NCBI GenBank assembly: GCA_003241055.1
Contig: QFOD01000014.1
Span: forward strand, 1-64,000
DNA from: Roseateles depolymerans
GTDB taxonomy: Bacteria; Pseudomonadota; Gammaproteobacteria; Burkholderiales; Burkholderiaceae_C
Reading direction: 5' to 3'
Length of the DNA stretch: 64,000 nt
The translations under genes and the position numbers were made by a program. Positions 25,463-34,568 of this stretch are shown here, piece after piece. Position 1 is the stretch's first letter. Each line of letters starts with the position of its first letter. The notes beneath the pieces were generated by a model. The model worked only from the letters and a program-made list of their open reading frames with translations. It was not told the origin of the DNA and searched no databases.

Positions 25463-26214
25463 GATCACGCCGCATTGCCCAGCAGGGCCTCAGCCTGGTG
25501 GAACTGATGGTGGGCATCACCATCGGCCTGATCATCACCGCTGGCGCATCGATGGTGGCCGTCAACCAGATCAATGAGCACCGGCGCCTGACGCTGGAGA
25601 CTCAGGTTCAGCAGGACCTGCGGACAGCTGCGGATCTCATCCAGCAGGATCTGCGCCGCGCGGGCTTCCGCGGCGTGCCCTCCGATGGCGTGTGGTCTCC
25701 AGCCAGCGGTGGTGCGACGCCCATCAGCGAACAGCAGGCAGCCCCCAACCCCTACGCGGAGATCACGCAGACGACCTCGGAGGACGGCAATCTCGTGGTG
25801 CGTCAGTACAGCTATGCCAAGACAAATGCTCAGGGCCTGTATACATCGACGCCGAGCCCGGGGAACAACGAGCGATTTGGTGTTCGCTGGGACCGTTCTG
25901 CCGGGGTGCTTTACATCCAGATCGGGATGAATGCGAACGGATCGGAGAACTGGCAGCCGATCACCGATCCGGATCTGCTTCGCATCACGGACTTCCAGTT
26001 GACGCCCATCACGCAGAGCGTGGCGTTGTCTGACTTCTGTGACCCCTGCCCGACAGGCGCAACCTGCACCGCGTCTTCGACCACGCTCACCGTGCGGCAG
26101 GTGAACTTCGTGATTCGGGCACAGGCCAGACACGATCCGAACGTGATCCGCACCCTGTCGGGTGTCGAGCGTGTTCGAGCCGACGCTCAAGCCGGAGCTT
26201 GCCCCACATGGTGA
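25453..26214 (+). CDS. pilW: PilW family minor pilin
   Basis: This 253-aa protein has the prepilin motif QGLSLVELMVGITIGLIITA followed by the PilW-type LIQQDLRRAGFRG segment. It contains a CDPCPTGATC cysteine cluster. PilW is a tip or initiation pilin of type IV pili. It overlaps its upstream neighbour by 10 bp and pilX by 7 bp. Confidence 0.88.
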   Translation: MQLRSRRIAQQGLSLVELMVGITIGLIITAGASMVAVNQINEHRRLTLETQVQQDLRTAADLIQQDLRRAGFRGVPSDGVWSPASGGATPISEQQAAPNPYAEITQTTSEDGNLVVRQYSYAKTNAQGLYTSTPSPGNNERFGVRWDRSAGVLYIQIGMNANGSENWQPITDPDLLRITDFQLTPITQSVALSDFCDPCPTGATCTASSTTLTVRQVNFVIRAQARHDPNVIRTLSGVERVRADAQAGACPTW

Positions 26215-27482
26215 CGTATCGAGTCAGCGCCGGTCAGCGCGGGGCGGCGACCCTGATCGTCGTGATGGCGTTGTTCCTCGTCATGGCCCTGCTCGCCGCC
26301 TATGCGAACCGCGGGTTGTTGTTCGAGCAGCGGATCGCAGGCGGTTACTTCCGCGCCAGCCTGTCGCAGGAGGTCAGCGAAGCCGGCATCGAATGGGCGC
26401 TGGCCCAGCTCAACGGCACCGCCGTCGACGCGGTGTGCCGACCGGCGGCCACGGGCGGCACGCGCTTCGTGGACCGCTACCTGCAGATCAACGCGCAGAC
26501 ACGGCAAATGACGCCTGCGTCTCTCGCCGTACTCGCCGATTGCAGGCGCGACGCGGCCAACCAGGGCTGGTCCTGCCGCTGCCCCGCGGCGGGCGGCTGG
26601 ACGGCTCCTGCGGCGGCTGCCGGCTCAGGCATCAACGCCAGCTTCGGCGTGCTGATGGCCGCCGGGCCGCGGCCTGGAACGATCACGGTCAACTCGCGCG
26701 GATGCACCGACAGCGTCGTGGCCAATTGCTACGGTTCAGCGGTGAGCAACAGCGTCTCGCAACTGGCCCACACCACGGACTCCGCCATGCTGGCCTTCGT
26801 CAGCGCGGTGCGCACGCCCCCTGCGGCTGCGCTGATCGCCTCGGGACTGGTGGACAGCCAGGGCGCCGGGCTGGGATTGCACAACTCGGACCCACGATCT
26901 GCCGGGGCGCTGCTGATCAGCGGTGGCGCGCGCTCGGGGCTGCTCGACGCCCGCATGGATTCCATCCCCGGCACGGAGCCCAACCAGGCGATGCGTAGTG
27001 AGGACCCCAAGACCGCCAGCGCCGACCTGCTCTGGACCTTCCTCGGTTCCAGCAAGGCCGCCTACAAACGGCACCCTGCGCTGCGCACGGTCGCCTGCGA
27101 TGGCGACTGCGGGCCGGCGCTTGCCGCCGCCTACGCGGCCGGCAAGCGCATTGTCTGGATAGACGGGCCCTTGTCGTTGACCAGCAGCCAGACACTGGGC
27201 AGCCCGACCGACCCCATGGTGATCGTTGCGGATGGCGCGGTGAGCCTTGACGGCCCGATGCAGATCAACGGCCTGCTGGTTGCGCTGGGGCGCCTGGACT
27301 GGAGTAACAGCAGCGGCATGCCTTCGCGCATCGCCGGCGCTGTCGTCGTTCAGGGCGACGTCGCAACGCAAGGCGCGGTCGACATCGTCTACCAGGCCTC
27401 GATTGCCGATCTGCTGCGCAATCGCGTGGGCGGTTTCGTACGCGTGCCCGGCGGTTGGATCGACTGGGGGGTCGCGCTATGA
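26208..27482 (+). CDS. pilX: PilX-like minor pilin with long C-terminal region
   Basis: The N-terminus RGAATLIVVMALFLVMALLA and the following NRGLLFEQRIAGGYFRAS match PilX. Glu5 is absent, as usual for PilX. At 424 aa the protein is far longer than classical PilX (about 170-200 aa). The C-terminal part (about 190-424) is beta-rich, with VIVADGAVSLDGPMQING repeats suggestive of a beta-helix. The ATG at 26208 overlaps the pilW stop; a TTG at 26199 is possible. The stop overlaps pilV by ATGA. Confidence 0.8.
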   Translation: MVTYRVSAGQRGAATLIVVMALFLVMALLAAYANRGLLFEQRIAGGYFRASLSQEVSEAGIEWALAQLNGTAVDAVCRPAATGGTRFVDRYLQINAQTRQMTPASLAVLADCRRDAANQGWSCRCPAAGGWTAPAAAAGSGINASFGVLMAAGPRPGTITVNSRGCTDSVVANCYGSAVSNSVSQLAHTTDSAMLAFVSAVRTPPAAALIASGLVDSQGAGLGLHNSDPRSAGALLISGGARSGLLDARMDSIPGTEPNQAMRSEDPKTASADLLWTFLGSSKAAYKRHPALRTVACDGDCGPALAAAYAAGKRIVWIDGPLSLTSSQTLGSPTDPMVIVADGAVSLDGPMQINGLLVALGRLDWSNSSGMPSRIAGAVVVQGDVATQGAVDIVYQASIADLLRNRVGGFVRVPGGWIDWGVAL

Positions 27483-28696
27483 CCCGCCAGCCTGCACGGG
27501 CCTTGCAACGCGGCGTCACGCTGGTCGAAGCGCTGGTGGCGCTACTGGTGATGAGCATCGGCATGGTCGCGCTCGTCGGCCTCATGAGCAACCTGCGCCA
27601 GAGCACCGATATCGCCAAGCAGCGCAGCGAGGCCATGCGCATCGCCCAGGCGGAACTCGGGCAACTGCGTACGTTCTCGGTGCTGACCCGTCCGACCGGC
27701 GCGCTCCCCAGCGTCCATGACTACGACACCGACCTGTCCTCCGCGCCCGCCGTCGTCGCAACGACACCCGACAGCAATGCCAGCTTCACCGTCAGCCGGG
27801 TCGTCACGCCTCTGGTAGCCGGCGACAACGCGCTGTTGCTGGCCCGCACGGCCAGCGTCACGGTCAGCTGGGCCGATCGGGCTGGCAGCGCAGAGCAACT
27901 GACGCTGGACACCATCATTGCTCGCGTGGACCCGGCCTATGGCGGCGCCCTGGCCATTCCGGCACCAGCGGCTGATGTCCGCATCCCTGGCGGACAGCAC
28001 CCCGCCATTCCGGCCACGGCGAAAGACCTTGGCAACAAGACCAGCGCCTTCCGGCCGAGCAGCCTGTCCAGCACGGTCTGGATCTTCAACAACCTCAGCG
28101 GCGTCATCACCGGCGCCTGCTCTGTGCCGGCTGGCACGCCGGTGAGCAGTCTCACGGCACAGGATGTCGAGAGCTGCAGCAACAACACCTACGGCTTTCT
28201 GATCCGCGGCCAGATCCGCTATTCCAACACCGACCCGGCGAATCCCACGGCCCCGGAAGCCACGGCCGTCGCTGCCGGGGTCACAGGCGTCAAGGGCAGC
28301 GCCATGGCAGATGCCGTACCGAATCCGACCTGTTTTGTGGACGACATCGTCACCGGCTCGCCCAGCCCGGCCTATCTGAGCTACAGCTGCATCGTCTACC
28401 CCTCCACCGGCACGACGAAGCGCTGGACGGGTCAGGTCTTGCTGGGTTCGCCGCTACCCATAGGCACGGCCACATCGCAATACCGGGTCTGCCGCTACAG
28501 CGCCGACTACAACGGCAACGGCACGATAGACAACGCCGAGCATCCGGCCGTCTACACCAATCTCGCCAACTCGCTGGCCCGACAGAACTTTCTCGTGGTT
28601 CACGGCAACGTCAGATGCCCCACCGCTCCCGCCGTCGATCTCAGTGCCGGCGTGTTTGCCGACTACTCGACCCAGCAGTTGCAGCCCAGCCCCTGA
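27479..28696 (+). CDS. pilV: PilV-like minor pilin with EF-hand-type loop
   Basis: The 405-aa protein has a prepilin sequence RGVTLVEALVALLVMSIGMV typical of PilV, and AMRIAQAELGQLR after it. It is more than twice the usual PilV length. Residues 343-354 (DYNGNGTIDNAE) form a canonical 12-residue EF-hand calcium loop with ligands at positions 1, 3, 5, 9 and 12. Several Cys pairs flank it. It ends the cluster, and pilY1, normally adjacent, is not present. ribD follows 33 bp later. Confidence 0.82.
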   Translation: MTRQPARALQRGVTLVEALVALLVMSIGMVALVGLMSNLRQSTDIAKQRSEAMRIAQAELGQLRTFSVLTRPTGALPSVHDYDTDLSSAPAVVATTPDSNASFTVSRVVTPLVAGDNALLLARTASVTVSWADRAGSAEQLTLDTIIARVDPAYGGALAIPAPAADVRIPGGQHPAIPATAKDLGNKTSAFRPSSLSSTVWIFNNLSGVITGACSVPAGTPVSSLTAQDVESCSNNTYGFLIRGQIRYSNTDPANPTAPEATAVAAGVTGVKGSAMADAVPNPTCFVDDIVTGSPSPAYLSYSCIVYPSTGTTKRWTGQVLLGSPLPIGTATSQYRVCRYSADYNGNGTIDNAEHPAVYTNLANSLARQNFLVVHGNVRCPTAPAVDLSAGVFADYSTQQLQPSP

Positions 28697-28729
28697 TCGC
28701 CCCCTGCTGCGCGGCCCTAGACTGGCCGC

Positions 28730-29767
28730 ATGTCCACGCCCCTCCCTGCCCTGAACACCGCCCTCCAGCGGGCCCTCGAACTTGCGGAGCAGGCCGTCGG
28801 CCTGACCGACCCCAATCCGCGCGTCGGCTGCGTGCTGCTGTCCGCCGATGGGCGCCTGATCGGCGAAGGGCACACCCAGCCAGCCGGACAGGCTCACGCC
28901 GAGGTGATGGCCTTGCGCGACGCAGCGGCACGCGGTGAATCGGTCGTCGGCGCAACGGCCGTCGTCACGCTGGAACCCTGCTCGCATCACGGGCGGACAC
29001 CCCCCTGCTGCGACGCGCTGATCGCGGCCGGTGTGCAGCGCGTCGTATCGGCCGTGCAGGATCCCAACCCGCAGGTGGCCGGCCAGGGCCTGGCACGGCT
29101 CAGGGCCGCCGGCATCGAGGTTGTCGAGGCCGATGCCCGCTTTGCGGACGCCTCGCGCGAGCTCAACATCGGCTTCTTTTCGCGCATGCAGCGGGCTCGG
29201 CCCTTCGTCCGGCTCAAGAGCGCCATCTCGCTGGACGGGCGCACCGCCTTGCCCGACGGTCGCAGCCAGTGGATCACCGGCGAGGCAGCGCGCGCCGATG
29301 GCCATGCCTGGCGCCGACGCGCCGGCGCGATCCTGACGGGCATTGGCACCGTGCTGGCCGACGACCCGCGGCTCGACGTCCGGCTCGTGCCAACGGCCCG
29401 CCAGCCGCTGCGGCTGGTGCTCGACCCTCAGGGGCGACTGCCGCCGCAGGCGCGCATCCTGCAGCCGCCCGGCGAGGCCCGCGCAATCGGGCCCGGGCGG
29501 GCCGACCTGCCGGCCCTGCTGCTGCAACTTGGTGCTGAGGGCATCAATGAGCTGCATGTCGAAGCCGGCCCGACGCTGTCTGCCGCGTTTCTCGCCCAGC
29601 AACTGGTCGACGAGCTGCTGATCTACCAGGCCCCGCTGCTGGTCGGCCCCGGACGACCGCTGGCCGACCTCCCGCTGCTGGCCGGCCTGGAAGCCGCAGC
29701 GCGCTGGCAGCGCGTGGACGTCACACCGCTGGGCGATGATCTACGGCTGCGCTTTCGCCCCCGCTGA
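28730..29767 (+). CDS. ribD: riboflavin biosynthesis protein RibD (deaminase/reductase)
   Basis: The 345-aa bifunctional enzyme has an N-terminal cytidine-deaminase-like zinc site (HAEVMAL and EPCSHHGRTPPCCDAL) and a C-terminal reductase (KSAISLDGRTALPDGRSQWI, LHVEAGPTLSAAFL). It catalyses the deamination and reduction after GTP cyclohydrolase II. It is slightly short between the two halves of the reductase. It leads the rib cluster; ribE is absent here. Confidence 0.95.
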   Translation: MSTPLPALNTALQRALELAEQAVGLTDPNPRVGCVLLSADGRLIGEGHTQPAGQAHAEVMALRDAAARGESVVGATAVVTLEPCSHHGRTPPCCDALIAAGVQRVVSAVQDPNPQVAGQGLARLRAAGIEVVEADARFADASRELNIGFFSRMQRARPFVRLKSAISLDGRTALPDGRSQWITGEAARADGHAWRRRAGAILTGIGTVLADDPRLDVRLVPTARQPLRLVLDPQGRLPPQARILQPPGEARAIGPGRADLPALLLQLGAEGINELHVEAGPTLSAAFLAQQLVDELLIYQAPLLVGPGRPLADLPLLAGLEAAARWQRVDVTPLGDDLRLRFRPR

Positions 29768-29803
29768 GTCGGGGTCACTAGGGTCGACACCTACAATCAC
29801 GCC

Positions 29804-30922
29804 ATGCCCATCTCCACCGTCCCCGAGCTGGTCGCCGAACTGGCAGCTGGCCGCATGGTCATTCTGGTTGACGAAGAAGACCGCGAGAACGAGGGTGACC
29901 TCGTGCTGGCGGCCGATCTGGTCACGCCCGAGGCCATCAACTTCATGGCTCGCTATGCACGCGGCCTGATCTGCCTGACGCTGCCGCGCGAATACTGCGA
30001 GCGCCTGCGTCTGCCCCCGATGACGCAGCGCAACGGGGCCCAGCACGGCACGGCCTTCACCGTGTCCATCGAGGCAGCCACCGGCGTCACCACCGGCATT
30101 TCGGCCGCCGACCGTGCCCGCACCGTGCAGGCAGCCGTTGCTCCCGACGCGGTCGCGGCGGACCTGGTGCAACCCGGCCACATCTTCCCGCTTCAGGCCC
30201 AGGACGGCGGCGTGCTGATGCGCGCCGGCCATACCGAAGCCGGCTGCGATCTGGCCCGCATGGCCGGCCTGTCGCCCACCTCCGTGATCTGCGAGGTGAT
30301 GAAGGACGACGGCACCATGGCCCGGCTGCCGGATCTCGAAACCTTCGCCGCCGAGCACGGCCTGAAGATCGGCACCATCGCCGACCTGATCGAGTACCGC
30401 AGCCGCCACGAGAGCCTGATCACGCGGGCCGGCCAGCGCAAGCTGCAGACTGCCCAGGGCGAATTCGACTGCCATGTCTTCACCGATCGCACCGGCGGCA
30501 CCCATCTGGCGCTGGCGCGCGGCAGCTGGCAGCCTCAGGACGAGGTGCTGGTGCGGGTGCACGAGCCGCTGTCGGTGATGGACCTGCTGGAGTCGGGCCA
30601 GTGCGGTCACTCCTGGGGCCTGTCCAATGCGCTGGCCGCGCTGCAGGCCAGCCACGCGGGCGTGGCGGTGCTGCTCAACTGCGGCGAAAGCGCCACCGGC
30701 GTGCTGGCCCGCGCCCAGTCGCCCGTCACGCCGACGGCACCACGTGGCGCGATGGATCTGCGCACCTACGGCGTGGGCGCCCAGATCCTCAAGGCCCTGG
30801 GCGTGCATCGCATGCGCGTGCTGGGCAGCCCGCGCCGCATGCCCAGCATGACCGGCTACGGGCTGGAAGTCACCGGTTTCATTGCGCCCCCAACTGCTGA
30901 GAACCTCCATGCAAAACGCTGA
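29804..30922 (+). CDS. ribB: DHBP synthase fused to degenerate GTP cyclohydrolase II domain (RibBX type)
   Basis: The N-terminal 200 residues are a complete 3,4-dihydroxy-2-butanone-4-phosphate synthase (VDEEDRENEGDLV, GHIFPLQAQDGGVLMRAGHTE). The C-terminal half has the GCH II fold, but the zinc-binding CxxGDxFxSxxCDC motif is replaced by HEPLSVMDLLESGQCGHSW, so GTP cyclohydrolase activity is not expected. Such RibBX proteins are known in proteobacteria with a separate RibA. It overlaps ribH by 14 bp. Confidence 0.92.
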   Translation: MPISTVPELVAELAAGRMVILVDEEDRENEGDLVLAADLVTPEAINFMARYARGLICLTLPREYCERLRLPPMTQRNGAQHGTAFTVSIEAATGVTTGISAADRARTVQAAVAPDAVAADLVQPGHIFPLQAQDGGVLMRAGHTEAGCDLARMAGLSPTSVICEVMKDDGTMARLPDLETFAAEHGLKIGTIADLIEYRSRHESLITRAGQRKLQTAQGEFDCHVFTDRTGGTHLALARGSWQPQDEVLVRVHEPLSVMDLLESGQCGHSWGLSNALAALQASHAGVAVLLNCGESATGVLARAQSPVTPTAPRGAMDLRTYGVGAQILKALGVHRMRVLGSPRRMPSMTGYGLEVTGFIAPPTAENLHAKR

Positions 30923-31382
30923 ACAAGGACTGCCCGGCATCGAGGGCGCGCTGGATGGCAGCGAGCTGGCCATCGCCATCGTGCAGGCCCGCTTCAACGA
31001 CTCCATCACCTCGGCGCTGGCCAGTGCCTGCCTGGCCGAACTGGCCCAGCTGGGCGTGCCTGCCGAAGCCATCCGCCACATCACGGTGCCCGGCGCCCTG
31101 GAGGTGCCGCTGGCGTTGCAGGCGCTGGCCGAGACCAACGACTACGACGCGCTGATCGCCCTGGGCTGCATCATCCGTGGCGAGACCTACCACTTCGAGC
31201 TGGTGGCCAACGAGAGCGGCTCGGCCGTGACCCGCGTGGGGCTGGACCACGGCGTGCCCATCGCGAACGCCATCCTCACCGTCGAGAACGAAGCCCAGGC
31301 CTGGGCCCGGGCCGAGCCCAAGGGCCGCGATGCCGCGCGCGTCGCCGTCGAAATGGCCAATCTGCTGAAAGACATCGAGTGA
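30909..31382 (+). CDS. ribH: 6,7-dimethyl-8-ribityllumazine synthase
   Basis: The 157-aa protein has VQARFNDSIT, the HITVPGALEVPLA segment, GCIIRGETYHFELVAN and GVPIANAILTVENEAQA, all typical of lumazine synthase. It condenses DHBP with the RibD product; a riboflavin synthase must lie elsewhere. The ATG at 30909 overlaps ribB, and the stop overlaps nusB by GTGA. Confidence 0.96.
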   Translation: MQNAEQGLPGIEGALDGSELAIAIVQARFNDSITSALASACLAELAQLGVPAEAIRHITVPGALEVPLALQALAETNDYDALIALGCIIRGETYHFELVANESGSAVTRVGLDHGVPIANAILTVENEAQAWARAEPKGRDAARVAVEMANLLKDIE

Positions 31383-31855
31383 ACGCCCCCAAGCCCACCA
31401 CGGCCGGCAAGACGCCGGCCAAGCGCGCCCCCGTGAAGTCTGCGCGCCGCCGTGCGCGCGAGGCCGCGTTGCAAGGCCTTTACCAATGGCTGCTGACCGG
31501 TGAAGACCTGGGCGCCATCATCGCGCTGGCTCGCGAGCAGGAAGGCCACGGCAAGATCGACGCCAAGCACTACGACGCGCTGCTCAATGGCTGCGTGCAG
31601 GAAGCCGCCGATCTGGACGCGGTGCTGTCGCGTCACGTCGATCGCAAGACCAACGAACTCTCGCCCATCGAGCACGCCATCCTGATGATCGGCGCCTACG
31701 AGCTCAAGCACTGCATCGACATCCCCTACAAGGTGGCGATCAACGAGGCCGTGGAACTGGCCAAGGGCTTTGGCGGCACCGACGGCCACAAGTACGTCAA
31801 TGGCGTGCTGGATGCTGCGGCCGTCGATCTGCGCCCGCTCGAGGTGAGCCGCTGA
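31379..31855 (+). CDS. nusB: transcription antitermination factor NusB
   Basis: The 158-aa protein starts with GTG, has a basic N-terminal extension (APKP to KSARRRAREAALQGLYQW) and ends with DIPYKVAINEAVELAKGFGGTDGHKYVNGVLD, the conserved NusB core. It forms the boxA-binding complex with NusE for rRNA antitermination. It is coupled to ribH by the GTGA overlap, a widespread arrangement. Confidence 0.96.
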   Translation: MNAPKPTTAGKTPAKRAPVKSARRRAREAALQGLYQWLLTGEDLGAIIALAREQEGHGKIDAKHYDALLNGCVQEAADLDAVLSRHVDRKTNELSPIEHAILMIGAYELKHCIDIPYKVAINEAVELAKGFGGTDGHKYVNGVLDAAAVDLRPLEVSR

Positions 31856-31859
31856 AGCG

Positions 31860-33047
31860 ATGAAGCTGGCGACACGGCTGGACCGCATCGAGCCGTTCTA
31901 CGTGATGGAGCTGAGCAAGGCTGCTCAGCAGATCGCCGCCGGGCCGCTGTGCGACGTGGTGCACGGCGGGCGGCGCATGATCGCGCTCAACATCGGCGAG
32001 CCCGACTTCGGAGCCGCGCCGCTGGTGCAGCAGGCCGCCGCGGCCGCGCTGGGGCGCACGCCCTATACCGACGCGCTCGGCCTGCCGGCGCTGCGCGAGG
32101 CCATTTCGGGCTGGTACCGCCAGCGCTTCGGCCTGAACGTGGACGCCAGCCGCATCGTCATCACCGCCGGGGCTTCCGCCGGCCTGCAGCTCGCCTGCCT
32201 GGCGCTGTTCGAGCAGGGTGACGAGGTGCTGATGCCCGACCCCTGCTATCCGTGCAACCGGCACTTCGTGAGCACCGCCGAGGCGACGCCTCGCCTGCTG
32301 CCCGCCACGGCCCAACAGCGCTTCCAGCTGTCGCCCGAGCAGGTGCGCGAGGCCTGGACGCCTGCCACCCGGGGCGTGCTGCTGGCCTCGCCCAGCAACC
32401 CCACCGGCACCTCTATCGCGCCCGAGACCCTGCGTGAGATCGCGGCCTTCGTGCGCGAGCGCGGCGGCGTCACCGTCGTCGACGAGATCTACCTGCCGCT
32501 GAGCTACGACGAGCAGTTCGGCCACAGCGCGCTGGGCCTGCCCGATGGGCTGGGCGAATCGATCGTGTCGGTCAACAGCTTCTCGAAGTACTTCGGCATG
32601 ACCGGCTGGCGCCTGGGCTGGCTGGTGCTGCCACCGGCGCTGGTGCCGGCCGTCGAGCGGCTGGCGCAGAACCACTACATCTGCGCCTCCACGGTGTCTC
32701 AGCAGGCCGCACTGGCCTGCTTCGAGCCGGCCTCGCTGGCCGAGTTCGAGCGTCGCCGCGCCGTGCTGCGCGAACGGCGCGACTACATCGTGCCGGCGCT
32801 GAACCGGCTGGGCCTGACGGTGCCGGTGGCGCCGGATGGCGCCTTCTATGCATGGATGGACGTGAGCCGCCATCACGCCGACAGCTGGGCCTTCGCGCAC
32901 GAGCTGCTGCACAGCGCCCAGGTGGCGCTGACGCCCGGACGCGACTTCGGCATCGCTGCGCCGCAGCGCTACATGCGCCTGTCGTTCGCGTCCTCGCTGG
33001 ACGATCTGCACGAGGCGGTCGCGCGACTGCAGCAGGTGCTGGCATGA
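31860..33047 (+). CDS. class I/II PLP-dependent aminotransferase
   Basis: The 395-aa enzyme has fold-type I features: NIGEPDFG, ITAGASAGLQL, SPSNPTGTSI, VVDEIYLPL and the PLP lysine in SFSKYFGMTGWRLGW. It resembles aspartate- or aromatic-type aminotransferases. The substrate cannot be fixed from sequence alone. It lies 4 bp after nusB and overlaps ybgC by ATGA, joining the rib-nusB and tol blocks. Confidence 0.88.
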   Translation: MKLATRLDRIEPFYVMELSKAAQQIAAGPLCDVVHGGRRMIALNIGEPDFGAAPLVQQAAAAALGRTPYTDALGLPALREAISGWYRQRFGLNVDASRIVITAGASAGLQLACLALFEQGDEVLMPDPCYPCNRHFVSTAEATPRLLPATAQQRFQLSPEQVREAWTPATRGVLLASPSNPTGTSIAPETLREIAAFVRERGGVTVVDEIYLPLSYDEQFGHSALGLPDGLGESIVSVNSFSKYFGMTGWRLGWLVLPPALVPAVERLAQNHYICASTVSQQAALACFEPASLAEFERRRAVLRERRDYIVPALNRLGLTVPVAPDGAFYAWMDVSRHHADSWAFAHELLHSAQVALTPGRDFGIAAPQRYMRLSFASSLDDLHEAVARLQQVLA

Positions 33048-33454
33048 GCTTCAACTGGCCGGTCCGCATCTACTGGGAGGACACCGATGCCGGCGGCATC
33101 GTGTTCTACGCGAACTACCTGAAGTTCTTCGAGCGCGCCCGCACCGAGTGGCTGCGTGCCGCCGGCGTCGAGCAGCAGCGGCTGCGCGACGAGACCGGCC
33201 TGATCTTCGTGGTGGCCGAGACGGCGTTGCGCTACCTGCAGCCGGCCCGCCTCGACGACCAGCTGAGCATCACGGTCGACCCCGAGCCCGCGGGCCGCGC
33301 CAGCCTGACGCTGAACCAGCGCGCCTGGCGTGGCGACGTGCTGCTGGCCGAGGGCCAGATCCGCATCGGCTGCGTTCGCGCGGCCGACATGAAACCCCAA
33401 CGACTTCCCGATCCTGTGCTGAAGGCCGTCAACGCGGTCAGCCCCAACGCATGA
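33044..33454 (+). CDS. ybgC: acyl-CoA thioesterase YbgC (tol-pal associated)
   Basis: The 136-aa hotdog-fold protein begins with the 4HBT motif RIYWEDTDAGGIVFYANYL, including the catalytic Asp. YbgC is a short-chain or phospholipid-linked acyl-CoA thioesterase and is always the first gene of tol-pal clusters. It overlaps the aminotransferase gene and tolQ by ATGA on both sides. Confidence 0.94.
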   Translation: MSFNWPVRIYWEDTDAGGIVFYANYLKFFERARTEWLRAAGVEQQRLRDETGLIFVVAETALRYLQPARLDDQLSITVDPEPAGRASLTLNQRAWRGDVLLAEGQIRIGCVRAADMKPQRLPDPVLKAVNAVSPNA

Positions 33455-34128
33455 ACCAAGACCTATCCATCGTCTCGCTGATCCTGCACGCCAGCTTCGC
33501 GGTGCAGCTCGTCATCACGGCCCTGCTGCTGGTGTCGCTCGCCAGCTGGAGCGTCATCTTCGGCAAGCTGTTCGGCCTCGCCCAGGTCAAGCGCAAGAAC
33601 GACGCCTTCGAGGCCGAGTTCTGGAGCGGCAAGAACCTCAACGAGCTCTACCAGGCCGTGGGCAACCGCCAGGACGGCTCGCCGCTGGAGCGCATCTTCG
33701 CGTCCGGCATGCGCGAGTTCATGAAGCTGCGCGAGAAGCGCGTGGCCGACACCGGCGCCCTGCTGGACTCGGCACGGCGGGCCATGCGTGCCAGTTTCCA
33801 GCGCGAGCTGGACGCCATGGAAAGCAACCTGTCCTTCCTCGCCTCGGTGGGCTCGGTCTCGCCCTATGTGGGCCTGTTCGGCACCATCTGGGGGATCATG
33901 CACGCCTTCGTCGGCCTGTCCAACCTGCAACAGGTGACCCTCGCCACCGTGGCCCCCGGCATCGCCGAGGCGCTGGTGGCCACCGCCATCGGCCTGTTCG
34001 CCGCCATCCCCGCGGTGCTGGCCTACAACCGCTTCGCGCGCGTGATCGACCGCACCGCCATCACGCTGGAAACCTTCATCGAAGAGTTCTCCAACATCCT
34101 GCAACGCAACGCCGGCTCGACGAACTGA
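33451..34128 (+). CDS. tolQ: Tol-Pal system protein TolQ
   Basis: This 225-aa protein has three membrane helices (about 12-35, 130-155, 170-190) and the ExbB/TolQ signature GSVSPYVGLFGTIWGIMHAF and ATVAPGIAEALVATAIGLF. With TolR it forms the proton-driven motor of the Tol system for outer-membrane invagination and stability. It overlaps ybgC by ATGA. Confidence 0.96.
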   Translation: MNQDLSIVSLILHASFAVQLVITALLLVSLASWSVIFGKLFGLAQVKRKNDAFEAEFWSGKNLNELYQAVGNRQDGSPLERIFASGMREFMKLREKRVADTGALLDSARRAMRASFQRELDAMESNLSFLASVGSVSPYVGLFGTIWGIMHAFVGLSNLQQVTLATVAPGIAEALVATAIGLFAAIPAVLAYNRFARVIDRTAITLETFIEEFSNILQRNAGSTN

Positions 34129-34129
34129 C

Positions 34130-34567
34130 ATGGCTGCCACCGTCTCCCGAGGCGGCGGCCGGCGCCGCCGCACGATGAACGAGATCAACATGGTCCCCTT
34201 CATCGACGTGATGCTGGTGCTGCTCATCATCTTCATGGTGAGCGCACCCCTGATCACCACCGGCGTGGTGGACCTGCCCACCGTGGGCAAGAGCCGCCAG
34301 CAGCCCGAGCACGTGATCCAGGTCATCGTCGGCACCGACGAGCGCCTGAAGATCAAGGTGGACCAGCTGGAGGCCGAGAGCATTCCGCTGAACCGCCTGG
34401 CCGAGCGGGTCAAGAAGGCCCAGGGCGGCGACGCCAACAGCCCGGTCGTGATCTCGGCCGACAAGAACGTGAAGTACGAGGCCGTGGTCTCGGTGATGGA
34501 CTCGCTGCAGCGCGCGGGCGTTGCGCGCGTGGGGCTGTCGGTGAAGAGCGGAGCCTCGTCCAACTGA
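34130..34567 (+). CDS. tolR: Tol-Pal system protein TolR
   Basis: The 145-aa ExbD/TolR family protein has one N-terminal membrane helix, NMVPFIDVMLVLLIIFMV, with the proton-path Asp26. A periplasmic domain ends with VSVMDSLQRAGVARVGLS. It starts 1 bp after tolQ. Confidence 0.96.
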   Translation: MAATVSRGGGRRRRTMNEINMVPFIDVMLVLLIIFMVSAPLITTGVVDLPTVGKSRQQPEHVIQVIVGTDERLKIKVDQLEAESIPLNRLAERVKKAQGGDANSPVVISADKNVKYEAVVSVMDSLQRAGVARVGLSVKSGASSN

Positions 34568-34568
34568 T

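Noticed and set aside
29768..29803. FMN riboswitch in front of ribB
   Set aside because: The gap is only 36 bp, far too short, and the conserved FMN-element blocks are not present.
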